Assembly (NCBI GenBank): GCA_002943765.1
Contig: PQWQ01000021.1
Coordinates: 310,001-374,000, forward strand
Direction of reading: 5' to 3'
Origin: Psoroptes ovis
Taxonomy: Eukaryota > Arthropoda > Arachnida > Sarcoptiformes > Psoroptidae
Length of the DNA stretch: 64,000 nucleotides
Part shown: positions 24,601 to 33,548 of the stretch, in pieces
Numbering within the stretch: position 1 is the stretch's first letter
Layout of the letters: every line of letters begins with the position of its first letter
Made by a program: the position numbers and the translations under genes
The notes under the pieces: model-generated
Database searches by the model: none
Seen by the model: only the letters and a program-made list of their open reading frames with translations
What the model was told of the DNA's origin: nothing

Positions 24601-25873
24601 GTGTTAAATGGATTGAAGAATCGCTTTTTTTTTTCGGTGAAACAAATGGTGCACAAAGAAATTTCCCATAAATTTTATGAGAAATTTTGTTTCTGGAAAT
24701 TTTTCCAAAAAATAAAACATTTTTCAACAGTGATTATATCAATAGTCTTTGTTTGTTGAGTAATTTCATTTTTTTTGTGTGTGTGTGTGCTTGGATCCAC
24801 ACAGATCCATAGTGTTAAATGAATCGAATGAAAAATTTAATAAAAATGACAGATTTTCGGAAAAATTTCCCGAAATTTTAACAGATTTTACGAGATTCCA
24901 CTAGATTTTCCCGGAAAATTTCTTCATTGACATCGAAAAAAAAAATTTCCAGGAAATTTGTCTTAATTTGTGAAATTTAATGTCATCATCATCATCATCA
25001 ATGGTACAAGAATTAAATCGGATCCCGTTTTTGGGTAAAATTATGTGGAAAGTGATTAACGGACAAAAAATTGAGCTGAGAAATTTTCCCCGAAAAATTT
25101 TCCAGGGAAAATTTCTCTACGAATTTCGGAAAATGGACAACAAAGACAATCGATTGTTTAATGATTAAACAATCGATTGATTGATTTGTGACCCCTTATG
25201 AGAAAGGTATCGATTTCGAAAGATCGGAGAAAATTTTATGCGGTAAAAGACCTGTTTGCTTACCTGAAAATTTGCTCGATAGCCATACCGATCAGTATGA
25301 AGATGCTGTACAAAAAAATAAATGAAAAAAAAATAATTCATTAGTCACAAATATCAGAGAAACTTTATGGGAGAAAATTTTTCGGAAAAGTTTCCCAGAG
25401 AAATTTACAGAGAAATTTTCTGTAAATCAACAGAGAAATTTCCCTGGGAATCAATCGGGAGAAAATTACTTTCGAAAACTTTTCGAAAAATTCTACCATA
25501 AAAAAGTTTCCGGGAAATTTCTCCTCAAAAAAAAAAATCAAAATTAATCCAAAGATTATGATTAAAAGTAAATAAAAAAAAACATTAATTACCATGGTTT
25601 AGGTAAATGTTTGATCAATAAAATGTTTTTCAATTTCGCCAACTGATATAATTGATGAACAATATAAATGATAATAATTAAAATCAAATAAATTAAAATA
25701 ATTAATACAATATGATTATCATCGATAAGATGATCATCATCATTATGACTGTGGCGGTCGTTATGGTGATGGTCACAATTGTGATCAAAATTTCCATTCA
25801 ATGACAATGAATTCATCGATTGGCGGTCGTCAAGCTGATGACTAGGATCATCCAGATGATTAAAGTTGATCAT
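9492..25873 (-). CDS. Na+/H+ exchanger (SLC9A1-5 / NHE-like), complete, 14 exons, 745 aa
   Basis: Assembled from GT-AG sites with consistent phases. Exons: 25593-25873, 25264-25305, 23843-23914, 22866-22947, 21904-22110, 20691-20766, 20342-20593, 20052-20152, 18855-18928, 13123-13319, 12404-12519, 10525-10875, 9922-10104 and 9492-9695. The coding sum is 2238 nt, exactly 745 codons plus stop. The start ATG at 25873 has an in-frame TGA two codons upstream. Conserved exchanger motifs: LPP (exon 3), AIDPV with Asp225, VFGESLFNDAV with Glu249 and Asn253-Asp254, IGLRGAIAYAL with Arg506, and TLTKPLL before the tail. These match the ion-binding residues of NHE1-class antiporters, which swap luminal or extracellular Na+ for H+. 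Oddities are polyQ and Asn-rich loop insertions, a roughly 75-residue insertion after GLRGA, and a short tail. NHE1-5 class is favoured by EIEMIII and TKPLL; the subtype is unresolved. Confidence 0.82.
10525..10875 (-). CDS. Na+/H+ exchanger exon 12 (GLRGA motif)
   Basis: Encodes AHIGLRGAIAYALID, the conserved segment whose Arg (NHE1 Arg425) is essential for transport. It is followed by about 75 lineage-specific residues (basic YSIRKRR, HHHGG), then a hydrophobic segment ending at a GTTAGT donor. The 351-nt exon is open throughout and in phase 0 at both ends. Confidence 0.8.
11364..11422. repeat. Two identical GATA-loop palindromes
   Basis: CAGCGC-GATA-GCGCTG occurs at 11364-11379 and 11407-11422, each followed by CAAA and lying 43 bp apart. 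It looks like a tandem duplication of a small stem-loop within exchanger intron 11. Confidence 0.7.
11923..12083. mobile_element. Tc1-like palindromic MITE
   Basis: 161-bp palindrome from CAGGGTTTCAAG to CTTGAAACCCTG with TA duplications at 11921 and 12084; same family as 8369-8532. In exchanger intron 11. Confidence 0.8.
13587..13683. mobile_element. Mariner-like MITE, type D
   Basis: GGGGTCGTCCGAAAAATTTTG at the left and CAGAATTTTTCGGATGACCC at the right. It abuts the 22-bp T run that precedes the retrotransposon. Confidence 0.65.
13744..17932 (-). mobile_element. 5'-truncated non-LTR retrotransposon (I/R1-group, with RNase H)
   Basis: 4189 bp bounded by perfect 15-bp direct repeats, CAATTTCGTTTATGC on the minus strand, at 17933-17947 and 13729-13743. 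These are target-site duplications and fix both ends. The element ends ATCATTTCATTT with no poly(A). Its 70-bp 3' UTR contains a stem-loop (CCCCTATA/TATAGGGG, around 13771-13796). It contains a truncated gag-like ORF1 and a complete ORF2. It lies in exchanger intron 9 in the same orientation as the gene. Intact ORF2 and exact duplications indicate a young insertion. Confidence 0.85.
13814..17383 (-). CDS. ORF2 polyprotein: endonuclease, reverse transcriptase, RNase H (1189 aa)
   Basis: Domains in order. Apurinic-type endonuclease at about 15-235, with IQEPH, CSIYFPP, SGDVNAHHTTWDS, AIDLTI and GSDHNLISF. Reverse transcriptase at about 470-760, with KLIPKK, SYRPISLLSVFGKIFE, LDITGAFDSA, GCPQGGKLSPLLWN and the catalytic YADD. 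RNase H at about 930-1065, with the acidic residues of YTDGS, AELFAI, FSDCKA and NDLADHFAR. A Cys/His knuckle, CDCGx7Hx4C, lies near the C-terminus. All catalytic residues are present and no stop interrupts the frame. It overlaps ORF1 by 32 nt, suggesting coupled translation. It copies element RNA into DNA at a nicked target. RNase H plus Cys/His places it in the I/R1-like group. Confidence 0.93.
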   Translation of the reverse strand: MHEITSIMDINSKYIKILNQNLHHSLKTTELFKINANLMNSFLFTIQEPHIKNNINGFTDFNIICATHPKCAIVSKYNLFSINQYITPTCACAIVDCFKPFIICSIYFPPNENIEDFMQQLDLLDQLLMNYPSYPIIISGDVNAHHTTWDSTNIDNRGDKLMNWICSKNLIILNDNSITFDNNRHQSAIDLTIINQHALNFVSDWKVEDIVSGSDHNLISFCFASNVIVHHKSLTRKFRTNNVDWSYFKLLVPTLSNFICILNSVTTGDQLDKVVENLMNKIKSICHLSIPLLNYEHRMQQLPNHLKLKLHLMKNLRRRFQRQRDSFNRQLWYNHYIECVKDFKNELVKNQIKSCKEFFASLNRKSIFTKLYRNHKNQNLINQNLSTIQKDDGSWTSTPTDTANYLLNKFFKNFPTEFNHSIHYNYIFSNEIQNDFDLTKHEIEHAIKSESDKKSPGADGISANIIKNIYYCLPSLFDTLFNKCLKFGIFPKCWKISIVKLIPKKVNGGHYSYRPISLLSVFGKIFEGLIARRLQHFLLSNGRLSRNQFGFLPQRSAELALKHLVDRIKTVINNNEFAFVISLDITGAFDSARYDIILMRLRHFNIPPNIYAVIFNYFQDRLIQLPFCDVIVEKYATGGCPQGGKLSPLLWNVLLDDLLQLSLPEYCTLQAYADDCILMCKHKNIDTCAWATNNILNIIEQWGINNDLIFNPTKTQAMLVTNRRKFKIPQIFLNKKSINIVDHIKILGIIIDTKLKWNHHLDYIISKVMKIYNFIRNKYGLRWGLSYDVLRIIYLQAIEPTITYACPIWISLLNHHVKCQKLLSLQRNFAIGIARAYRTVSLEASLLIANIPPIDLKIRYITNLFNIKYEPFIVSSSSINHRYQLPALYDNSVHPAKIKNIFIDLNDANNHNDNALIAYTDGSKLNGRVGSSFIIFENNSHHLPSIIKTFRLNDSCSVFQAELFAIKSVISWAVNNQIRNIRIFSDCKAVLLSISNIYSSNSLIQQIFGVLSEYDGTVHLNWIRSHNGNYGNDLADHFARGATVRPVIEFDLLPMSHAQNMMKSKLNSDWQSRWFSTANGSVTKLFFPSVEHRFTSSIVPDGMTTQFITGHGNFNYYKWKYRIIEHPNCDCGAVLQTSMHLLLECNRFAYQRHLCEVSCGGKLSDELHIMVLDRNKLVHLIEFMKAILS
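17352..17936 (-). CDS. ORF1 (gag-like nucleic-acid-binding protein), N-terminally truncated
   Basis: Carries retrotransposon zinc knuckles: CYNCLRFGHISKNC, then CSKCNQNHTTRSC and a third CINC cluster. This is typical of the ORF1 protein that coats element RNA. The full-length protein should be several hundred residues longer; only the zinc-finger half remains because the insertion is 5' truncated. The apparent ATG at 17934-17936 lies in the flanking target duplication, not in the element, so the start is an accident of insertion. Confidence 0.8.
   Translation of the reverse strand: MRYQTKCGIKARIPVKRNPRLQILGVERELDDNVIIDAIKVQNESINHLLNQQNQFIKIVFSKADRVGTKFLIVEVTPEIWKLCIKLDKIFIGYNYCAVKDHVAVRQCYNCLRFGHISKNCTNNSICSKCNQNHTTRSCENSININTCINCDFWNKNKKNSSSNLSVNHSVFSKECHQYKLAEIRARNYIDYGH
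18419..18511. mobile_element. Mariner-like MITE, type B-like
   Basis: GGTTGTCCGAAAAGTTGTTG paired with AAATTTTTCGGACAACCC, with a variant interior. First of three elements packed into 320 bp. Confidence 0.7.
18565..18650. mobile_element. Mariner-like MITE, type C
   Basis: TAAGTTGTCCGGAAAGTTC and GAACTTTTCGAACAGCCTAA ends; interior TTATTGTGATTAAGCGGAAT matches other type C copies. Confidence 0.7.
18660..18739. mobile_element. Mariner-like MITE, type A
   Basis: Complete TTAGG...CCTAA palindrome 115 bp from exchanger exon 9. Confidence 0.8.
20052..20152 (-). CDS. Na+/H+ exchanger exon 8
   Basis: 34 codons reading EIEMIIIIVIAFCSYL and ending MCGL. This aligns with the NHE EPLxVFLxSYxSYLxAE helix and CG motif. 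It joins in phase to exon 9 (KKFSLKQYLSIRTR), matching the loop and helix that follow in NHE3. Confidence 0.75.
20342..20593 (-). CDS. Na+/H+ exchanger exon 7
   Basis: The first nucleotides complete the NDAV motif. The exon then runs through a polar loop (DSSNNSGQNHH) to the conserved SSVAIGSAHGL helix. It ends at CAAG/GTATC, the only nearby donor that keeps phase with exon 8. Confidence 0.75.
20691..20766 (-). CDS. Na+/H+ exchanger exon 6 (FGES motif)
   Basis: VLTMFKEFKVKKSIYFLVFG then ESLFN. The Glu of FGES and the Asn that pairs with Asp in the next exon form the cation-binding site of the family. The acceptor is preceded by a long T run. Confidence 0.8.
21226..21305. mobile_element. Mariner-like MITE, type A
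   Basis: TTAGGTTGTCCCATAAG...CCTAA in exchanger intron 5, with TA on both sides. Confidence 0.8.
21764..21863. mobile_element. Mariner-like MITE, type D
   Basis: GGGGTCGTCCAAAAAGTTTG and AAATTTATGGACGACCCC; the interior repeats TTTCAATTTCAAAA. It lies 40 bp from exon 5. Confidence 0.65.
23040..23162. repeat. Minisatellite, 19-20-bp unit, about 6 copies
   Basis: Unit AGGAATCAACGAGGTTCTA with single-base variants (AACGAGG, AATGAGG, AAGTGG). In exchanger intron 3, next to exon 4. Confidence 0.8.
23972..24058. mobile_element. Mariner-like MITE, type B-like
   Basis: GTTTGTCCGAAAAGTTTG and AGAACTTTTCGGACAAAC; 57 bp from exon 3. Confidence 0.65.
24455..24535. mobile_element. Mariner-like MITE, type B
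   Basis: GGGTTGTCCGAAAAGTTTTT and AAAACTTTCCGGACAACCTAA with a TA-rich interior. Confidence 0.75.
25593..25873 (-). CDS. Na+/H+ exchanger exon 1 (start and TM1)
   Basis: The N-terminus is Asn/Asp/His-rich (DHNCDHHHNDRHSHNDDDH). It is followed by a very hydrophobic helix (HIVLIILIYLILIIIIYIV) and KHLPKP, which aligns with the VPES segment of NHEs. A strong acceptor (pyrimidine tract plus CCAG) at 25901 shows that a 5' leader exon lies further upstream. Confidence 0.75.
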
Positions 25874-26476
25874 TTTTCATTTCTCTCTGTGAGCGAATCT
25901 CTGGAGAACAATCAAAATGAACAAATAAACAATGTTAATGATTGATTTTGTTATTCGGGCAATTATCTCGGGATTTTTTTTTGCGGATTATTTTGTTTTT
26001 CTGGGAAATTTTCCCAGAAACATTTTTTTTTCAAAGAGTTACAAATTGGGTAGAAAAATTGACGAAAATTGAAACATTGGACACATACAATTTTCGAATG
26101 TATCTGGTGATCAGTGATTGATACAGTATTGAATACGAAGTGATTTCCCGATTTTCCCGAATATTCTGACAGGTCAAACACCAGAAAAAACACGACCAAA
26201 AAGCGCAAATAGAGCGCAACATTTTGTTTCGAAAATCGTCATGGAAACACACTTCAACAATTGATACTTATTCGATACAGTTTTTGGAGCATACAAAGTG
26301 GCCGTAATTTGATACAATTCGGACAATTTGGACCAAATGAATTTGATACACCGAATCGATACATGTTTGTTTGTTTTTCTTCGAGTTTTCGAGTTTCTTC
26401 GGTCGCCGAATTTTTCCCGGCTTATCTACAGGAACTCTTCGCTTTTTTTTTGTTCGGAAATTTGCAGTCCATAATA

Positions 26477-26557
26477 CAAGGTTGTCCGAAAAGTTTTTGC
26501 CAATTTTTTTCATGATTACCTATGATATAATCGGCAAAAACTTTTCGGACAACCTAA
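26477..26557. mobile_element. Mariner-like MITE, type B
   Basis: CAAGGTTGTCCGAAAAG to CTTTTCGGACAACCTAA; interior TATGATATAATCGGC. Confidence 0.78.
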
Positions 26558-26744
26558 TATTTGTTTTTTTTCACGATTGATTGATCATATGAATTCTGTT
26601 TTGTTTTTTTTTTCATTTTTGGTTCAACAAATCCTTCAACCTATTGGGACAAAGTAATGGCACCGATAATTCCTGGAAATTTTTCCCGAAAAAATTTCCG
26701 GAAACATTTGCCCGGAATCACGCTTCACGGAACATTCTGCTTAC

Positions 26745-26792
26745 CAGCTGTACCACAGCGGCACGTACGAGGTTGGCCTATTCGGTACGAAC
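26745..26792 (-). other. Possible 5' leader exon of the exchanger (second)
   Basis: 48 nt between CTGACAAG and a CAGCTG/GTAAGC donor on the minus strand. In the frame set by the exon at 26963-27072 it reads FVPNRPTSYVPLWYS. Joined to the acceptor at 25901 it would end at a TGA formed across the splice junction. The base composition is far less AT-rich than its surroundings. Confidence 0.35.
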
Positions 26793-26962
26793 CTTGTCAG
26801 AGGACAAGAATTGAATTCCTAAGTCTTATCTCGGAATGAGAATATTTCTTGAGAAACGTGAAAATATTTCTGGGAAATTTTCTCGGAATTTTCCCTGGAA
26901 ATTACTTCGAGAACATGTATAACCCTTGAGTGTAATGGTGTTATCTATGCTAATTTACATAC

Positions 26963-27072
26963 CGAAGCCAAAATGGACCAATGAATGACCACATATATCC
27001 ATGATCCACATAATCTAACGTTTGTTCAGCCTTTCTGCTGTACAATAAAGGACCATAAATCATCATCTTGGA
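26963..27072 (-). other. Possible 5' leader exon of the exchanger (first) with an upstream ORF
   Basis: Acceptor TTATTTAG and donor CTTCG/GTATGT on the minus strand. It begins, after an in-frame TAG, with MMIYGPLLYSRKAEQ and ends SFIGPFWLR. It looks coding in codon use but I do not recognise it. With the next exon it gives an upstream ORF of about 50 codons before the exchanger start. It could instead belong to an unrelated gene. Confidence 0.35.
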
Positions 27073-28091
27073 CTAAATAATCAAGATAACTGACCCTATG
27101 CGGCGTGTACATGCTTGTGCAAGTCGTGTGTGTATGTACGTGATGATCAGCTAAATTTTCATTTTTCATAATTTTTCTTCGGTGAACAATACTATAAACC
27201 ACCCAAGAACCAAGGGAATCAGCTGACCACAGCTATGGTTACCATGGTGGCAAAGGGACGTATCATATATAGCGTGATTTAATTGGCCAAGGGCACTGCA
27301 TACACCTTTATCCACTGATAATGTTCATTCATTAGGGAATCTGAAGAGTCCAAAATAATTAAGCAATAAAACAAATCGGGGGGGGGGCCATTCATAAACA
27401 GTGGAAATTTTCTCGGAAATTGTTTCAGAAAAGTTTACCGCCAAGAATAACAAAGAATAATGGTGGAGAGAATCCATTTGGTTTAACCCTTTTGATACTA
27501 AAATGAAAAAAATAAGAAATATTAATGAACTTTTTAAATTAATTACAATTTTTACCCTTTCTTAGTATTCATGATTAATTAAGAAAATTTTCTTCTTTTC
27601 CCGGGAAATTTCCGAAATTTCCCGAGAAATAATTGAAAAAGGATGCCATAAAGATTTCTTTTCGCGGATAGTTGAAAGTATCATCATCATTAGTCATATA
27701 TTGTTGGGTTGTTCAAAAAGTTTGTTACTTTTTGAATAAATGAAAAAATTAATTAATCACAATGCTTCCATTTATAATAAAGAAAAAACCAACTTTTCAT
27801 TAAGGCCCATCCGCCAGAAAGGTCTCAATTTTAAAAGGTCTAGAGCCCAGGTCCGGCAGCCATGGTCTGTGTAATTTTAGTGATAAGGGTATTGGGTAAG
27901 ACACACACATATGCCCCTGCGTCCTTGTAGATAAGCCTTTGTTACCCTAGATAACCTTTGTGTTTTCTCATTCATTTACCAGGGGCTATTGTTGCCCGTG
28001 AAGGGGCCACCGGTGACCAAACATAAGACAAAGTTCCGAGGATTCAAAACGTAACAAATTTCTACCCGATCAATACATTTGGATTAAGATA

Positions 28092-28173
28092 TTGGGTTGT
28101 CCGAAAAATTTTTGCCAATTTTCAAATGTTTTTTTGAATCAGTAAATCGGCAAAAACTTTTCGGACAACCTAA
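28092..28173. mobile_element. Mariner-like MITE, type B
   Basis: TTGGGTTGTCCGAAAAATTT and CTTTTCGGACAACCTAA. Confidence 0.78.
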
Positions 28174-28404
28174 TACATGTGTTTAGCTCGTCATCGTCAA
28201 TGGAACATTTCAACATGTTCAAAGCCCCTGCTGTGGTGTATCAATATATCACATACACACGAAATACCCATTAACATGATTAGCGTGAATGGAATTTTTA
28301 ATTCAAAAATTTTTTTTCTGTTTGCTGTGTACGGATACTGTCGAGAAGAGAAATTTGATACAAATAATAAATATTTTCAAAAAAATAATTTACTTATCTA
28401 TATA

Positions 28405-28483
28405 TTAGGTTGTCCGAAAAGTTTTTGCTGATTATATCGTAGAAAATTTTTGAAAAATTGGCAAGAAATTTTCGGACAACCTT
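28405..28483. mobile_element. Mariner-like MITE, type B
   Basis: TTAGGTTGTCCGAAAAG to TTTTCGGACAACCTTA, flanked by TATA on the left. Confidence 0.78.
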
Positions 28484-28973
28484 ATAAACATATATATATA
28501 AATGTATGTAACTGAATTGAAATAGAATGAAAGAGTTAATCAATTTTGATTAATTTTGACAATATCTGACCTTTTTGGGAACTAATAGGGCCCTTTGACG
28601 CTGGAGCCTGGGTATCGCTAGACAAGCGCCACATGGACTTTCTGAGCATCAGGTTATGGGCTTCGATACATGATTCGATGTGTGAATTTTGTAAAATTTT
28701 GAAAACACATGACCTTAGTCAGTCAATCCATTCATAGATTGAATGTTCAAAATATTAAAAGTTGTGAATGTTGATTAATGATGAAGGTTAATGATGAAGG
28801 TTCATCATCATCACTGTTAATTGGCGCCAAATCAATCAATTTTTTAACCTTCAAAGTCTGAACCTTCAAAGCTATCGATGATTGACAATCAATCATCAAT
28901 AATCAATCAAGTTCAATTCAAGTTTCTTCAAAAATTAATCAATTTCTATTTCAATCTGTGTTCTATTGTTATA

Positions 28974-29056
28974 TTAGGTTGTCCCATAAGTTTTCGGCGT
29001 TTTTTTTAAATGAAAAAATATTCAAAAAAACGGCAACAACTTATGGGACAACCTAA
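28974..29056. mobile_element. Mariner-like MITE, type A
   Basis: Complete TTAGG...CCTAA ends with TA duplications. Confidence 0.8.
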
Positions 29057-29588
29057 TATTTTAATTTTCGTTTTGAACAAAAAAAAAAAAATTCGAAATT
29101 GATTTTCATTTCATTTTATCAATCATTTCAACACTGCTACATATCATTGTGATGGCAAAATAAAATAAAAAAAAATGTGCTTTGTGATTTGTGTGATTTA
29201 GCATATACAAATAATTAGTCGTTTGTGTAATTCGTTCGAATTTCGATGATTATATTAATGATACAAAGCATCAAAGATTCAAGATAAAAGTATTCAAAAT
29301 GATCGAAAATGGTTGCAACAACTTTGGCGCTGATTAAAAAAGGTTATAACTGAATTACTTCGAATCATTATCATTGATCCAAATTGTAGTCGCAACAATT
29401 TATATATCCAAAGGTCGTCAAATTATTCAAAGGTATTCGTCTCTTTTTTTTTACACCTGAGGTAAGCAAAAAAAAAAAAAAAAAAATTCATATTTGAATG
29501 TGCAACTTTAGCGTACATTCTAAAAATAAAAACGTTTGAGAATCACCGCTTGAAATGTTCAATTTTAGTGAACATTAGTTGTGAAATA

Positions 29589-29671
29589 TTAAGTTGTCCC
29601 ATAAGTTGTTGCCGGTTTTTTTTCAGATTTTTTCTATTCAAACGACCGCAAGAATTTATGGGACAACCTAA
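29589..29671. mobile_element. Mariner-like MITE, type A
   Basis: TTAAGTTGTCCCATAAG and TTTATGGGACAACCTAA; arms moderately diverged. Confidence 0.75.
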
Positions 29672-30033
29672 CAACTTTCAACGTACATAGCCATTGATAA
29701 ACGATTGATGATGAATGTTGATGAATGAATGAATGATGAATTATTAATCAATAAAATGAATGATTCCGAAATATTTCTATTTTTTTGATACAAAATTTAA
29801 AAGGTTTCATATTCATTCATTTTTAATTAGTCAAAAATGGAAATATGGGTTAGTCAGGGGGTTATACCCTCCTCTGGCATTGAGAACCTTTGAGCGAACG
29901 AAACGTTCGAAAAATCGAACGAAAAATCAATTTGTATCAAAAAAAAAAAAAAAATCTTGCGCATCATCACTCTTTGCTTTTCACTATTTCTACTCTCTCA
30001 GTCTCATGTTCTGTTCTTTCGGATATTTTAGTA

Positions 30034-30172
30034 CAGTGATTCTCAACCACTGTACTGCGGCACTTTTGTCTTGGCTGCGAGAAAACGTTTTGGCTGCAGC
30101 CATACCTTATATCCTGTTTACTTGAGGTACCGCAGCCAAATTTTAAAATTTTTCAAATTTTGTACCGCAACC

Positions 30173-30204
<32 letters not shown>

Positions 30205-30217
30205 TTGAGAATCACTG
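30034..30217. mobile_element. hAT-like MITE
   Basis: CAGTGATTCTCAACCAC to TGGTTGAGAATCACTG. Interior motifs TGCGGCACTTTTGTCT and ACCGCAACC recur in other copies. A run of about 30 A sits inside the right end. Confidence 0.78.
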
Positions 30218-32066
30218 AACTTGATTTTTGAGTGAATGCCACAAAAATAAGGCAACCAACACTTTGGTCTGTTCTTGGCGAATGCAATTGCGACTGCTCC
30301 TTGAAAATTTTCAATCTGACATTATCCTCCAAAGACATTCTGATGAATGATGGAATTATTTTGAATTTGGCCGCATTTCGGTGTTGTTGAAATGTGAAAA
30401 ATTCGTGACTATTTCAACACAACACGACACACAATTCGATTCGAATCTTTTTTGAAATTTTCGAATTCGAAATTCAAAGAATTCGAATTTCGAATGTTTT
30501 TTAAATTCTTCAGTTTTTTTTTTTGTTTGTGCATCTTTCATCATTCAAGGTACCCAAGAGAATATTCTATTCGATGGTATTTCATCGGTTTATTACCATT
30601 TTTTTTTTCACTGTGTATTTTGTGCTGTAAAATTTGTGCCTATTCATAAAGTTTGTGCATTAAGTCTGTTTATGTGTATGTGTGTGTGTGTGTGTGTGTG
30701 TATAAGTGAAAATTACTAAAATTCAATGAATCAAATATGAATGATCCGAAATTGAAATTTGATTTTCGACATTTTTTTTTATCTCTCTTCGAAATAAATG
30801 TTTTCATGTTCATTTTGTGAAATTTTTATTTTTTATTTTGTGAAAATAACTGAATTTGTGAATGTTTTTTTTCGGGAATTTTTCTTGAAAAAATTTCTTG
30901 CCGAGAAACTTTTCCCCTAGAATTTTATAAAAAATTTTTTCGTCAAAAAAATTTTCGGGAATTTTCCGAGGAATTTCGCGAGAAATTTCCCCAGAAATTT
31001 TACCCGTTACTGAATCGCGCCAAGTGATCCACAAATTTCGACCATTTCCATTCACCGTCAACAAGCACAAACAATGATATTTGACATTCAATAAATGTAA
31101 TGATGATGATGGTGGTGGTGGTAACATGTTGTATGTGAAACGTAATAAATTTGTTTATTTTTTTTATTTTTTTGAGAAAAAAAAAGTTGAATAAATTGAA
31201 ATTACCCATTAACCCTTTGCGGTCGACAGGCTCCCTGCCGGTGCCGTAAACGAATTTTTCCTGTAATTCGATTGGTGCCTACAGGGTGCCTGCAGTTACT
31301 GTAATTCTAATGGTACTGTGTAAAATAGCTCGAGCCACTAGGGGTAGCTTGTCCGAAAAAAGACGTCGGGCTATTTCAACAAAAAAAAACTATTATATTT
31401 TGGAATATGATACATTTTTTGTGAGAAACATAAATTTTATTATTTTTCGTTCTTTTTTATCCAAACATATCATTAACCGACCAGAGAATAACTAGAGAAT
31501 TCAAGAATATTGTTTTTTTCGCCCATGTTTGTGCATCGAATGTAGAAAAAATTTTCCCGAAAAATTTCCTTGAAAAAAATTTTGAGTTTCCCCGGGAAAT
31601 TTCCGGTAAATCACCAAGAAAATATCTTTACCCAAACACCAATTGGTGAAAGAATAGTCTTAAACTACAGTCATTCCTTGTTTATCGCTTTAAATGAACT
31701 CCGGTAAAGACAAAGACGTTCGTAAGAGGTACTGTAATCCTTTGTTCAATTGACATTTTAGCCAAAATTTTCCCTTGACATTTTAACCGAAATTTTGGCC
31801 AAAATTTACCGGATTTCTTCGATTTTTTCCTAAGCAAAATGTCACAAATCGAACGATAAATCTATGCTTCAAATATCTATTGATCGTGTACACATGTATC
31901 ACCTTGAATTAATGAGAAAATTATTAAGAAAATTATTAAGAAATTTGCCGGAAAAAAAATAATCAAAAAACGAATAATTGAATAATCATCAATCTGTACC
32001 TTTAGTGTAATAATGTGTAATTTTCAGGGACCCCCTTTAGTCGTTGCGTGCAAATCATTTAAATAT

Positions 32067-32149
32067 TTAGGTTGTCCGAAAAGTTTATTCCAGCTTAATC
32101 ACCATAGAGTTATTGATGAAAATCGGACACAACTTTTCGGACAGCCTAA
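32067..32149. mobile_element. Mariner-like MITE, type C
   Basis: TTAGGTTGTCCGAAAAG to CTTTTCGGACAGCCTAA; interior AATCACCATAGAG matches type C. Confidence 0.75.
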
Positions 32150-32327
32150 ATATTCATTGAAAAAAAACGGCGAAAAAAAAAATCAATTTACTGAAAACCA
32201 AAATTTGCTACAACAACAATCAACATTCATTTATCAAAACACACCGCAACAATTTTATCAACCAAAATCATCAACAGCAACAGCAGTGACGATTTGATTA
32301 TCATCAAATTAAATCAACGAAGAAATA

Positions 32328-32410
32328 TTAGGTTGTCCCATAAGTTCTTGCCGTTTTTTTAAAATTATTTTTCATTCGAAAAAATGGCCAAAACTTATGG
32401 GACAACCTAA
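32328..32410. mobile_element. Mariner-like MITE, type A
   Basis: TTAGGTTGTCCCATAAG...CCTAA with TA on both sides. Confidence 0.8.
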
Positions 32411-32539
32411 TAATTAACTAAGAAAAAAAAATCGATAATTAAAATGTTGTACGATAACGATCATAATGATGATGATGATACGATCAATCATTTTCGCTTC
32501 TTCATGATTCGCTTGTACCAATTCTTGTCGAACCAATCA

Positions 32540-32730
32540 CAGTGATTCTCAACTGAATTGTGCCATGACACTTTTTGTGTTTTAAAAATTGTTCTTCAGT
32601 CAAATTTGCTGTCGAAATTTAACATCAACTACTTGGTGTGTGGGCCATTCAACTTTTCAACTTTTAAACTTTAGAAATTTTTCGAATTTTGTGTGCCGCA
32701 ACCGAACAAAAAAGTGGTTGAGAACCACTG
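32540..32730. mobile_element. hAT-like MITE
   Basis: CAGTGATTCTCAACTG to GTGGTTGAGAACCACTG; interior GACACTTTTTGTGTTT and GTGCCGCAACC. Confidence 0.75.
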
Positions 32731-33080
32731 ACCTCAAAGAATTTGAAATAAAGAAATAAAGAGCTAGTGGTATTTGCCTTGTGGTTGTTGACAGTCAATT
32801 TAAGATCCCTTCCCCCCTCCCCCGAAAAAAAAAAAAAAAAAACAAAAATTCCAAAGTATAAACCCGTAAACACACACAGTGAGAAATGCTTGAAATGTTT
32901 AAAACCCGTGAAAATGAAAAAAAAAAATTAAAAAACGATCAATCAAATGTTGGTTCTTAAGGGTCTTAGCTAGCCAAGAAATTTCAAATATTGCGGTTCA
33001 TCATCGTCGTCGTCGTCATCATCAAAAATTTCAAATTTCAGAAATCCAAAAAAAATGACAGCCACTGAGCTTTTGAAAAA

Positions 33081-33548
33081 ATGTTATCATCATTAGTCGC
33101 AGTGTCATCATCATTATCATCATTCAATGATGATCATCATGATGACAGCGATATAATATCGTCCATGTTAGCCAACAACAACACCACCACCGCTAACACC
33201 GCTAGCATGATGTCATCGGCCCTGACATCGATCAACGCAATCATAGCCGCTTCATCGTTTGATCGATTAAAAATTGTAATTAAAAATTTGGATAATTATC
33301 ATCATCATAACCATCTGTATCATTATCACCAGCTCCATCAAATTGATGATCATAATCATTATCAACATAATGATCAAAATAATTATTCAATAATTATGTT
33401 CACCATGATCATGATCATCATCATAATTATGATGTGTAATGAAAACGACTGGTTTTTCATTAAAGGTTCCGAATCAATCCAAAACATCAATTTTAACTCA
33501 ATTAATCAATTCAAAACCATCAATAACTATCAATTTTATTATTGCTAA
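33081..33548 (+). other. Low-complexity open frame upstream of the receptor
   Basis: 155 codons from MLSSLVAVSSSLSS through an NTTTANTASMMSS section to His/Asn-rich text. The GC-richer part (33150-33260) has coding-like codon choice. A possible donor (AAAG/GTTCCG) lies near its end. It could be an upstream exon or a leader ORF of the receptor gene. I cannot name it and it may not be translated. Confidence 0.2.

Noticed and set aside
13366..25520. GGGAAATTCC-like words as NF-kappaB binding sites
   Set aside because: They are too frequent and occur as part of a general A/T-block pattern, so individual sites carry no evidence of function.
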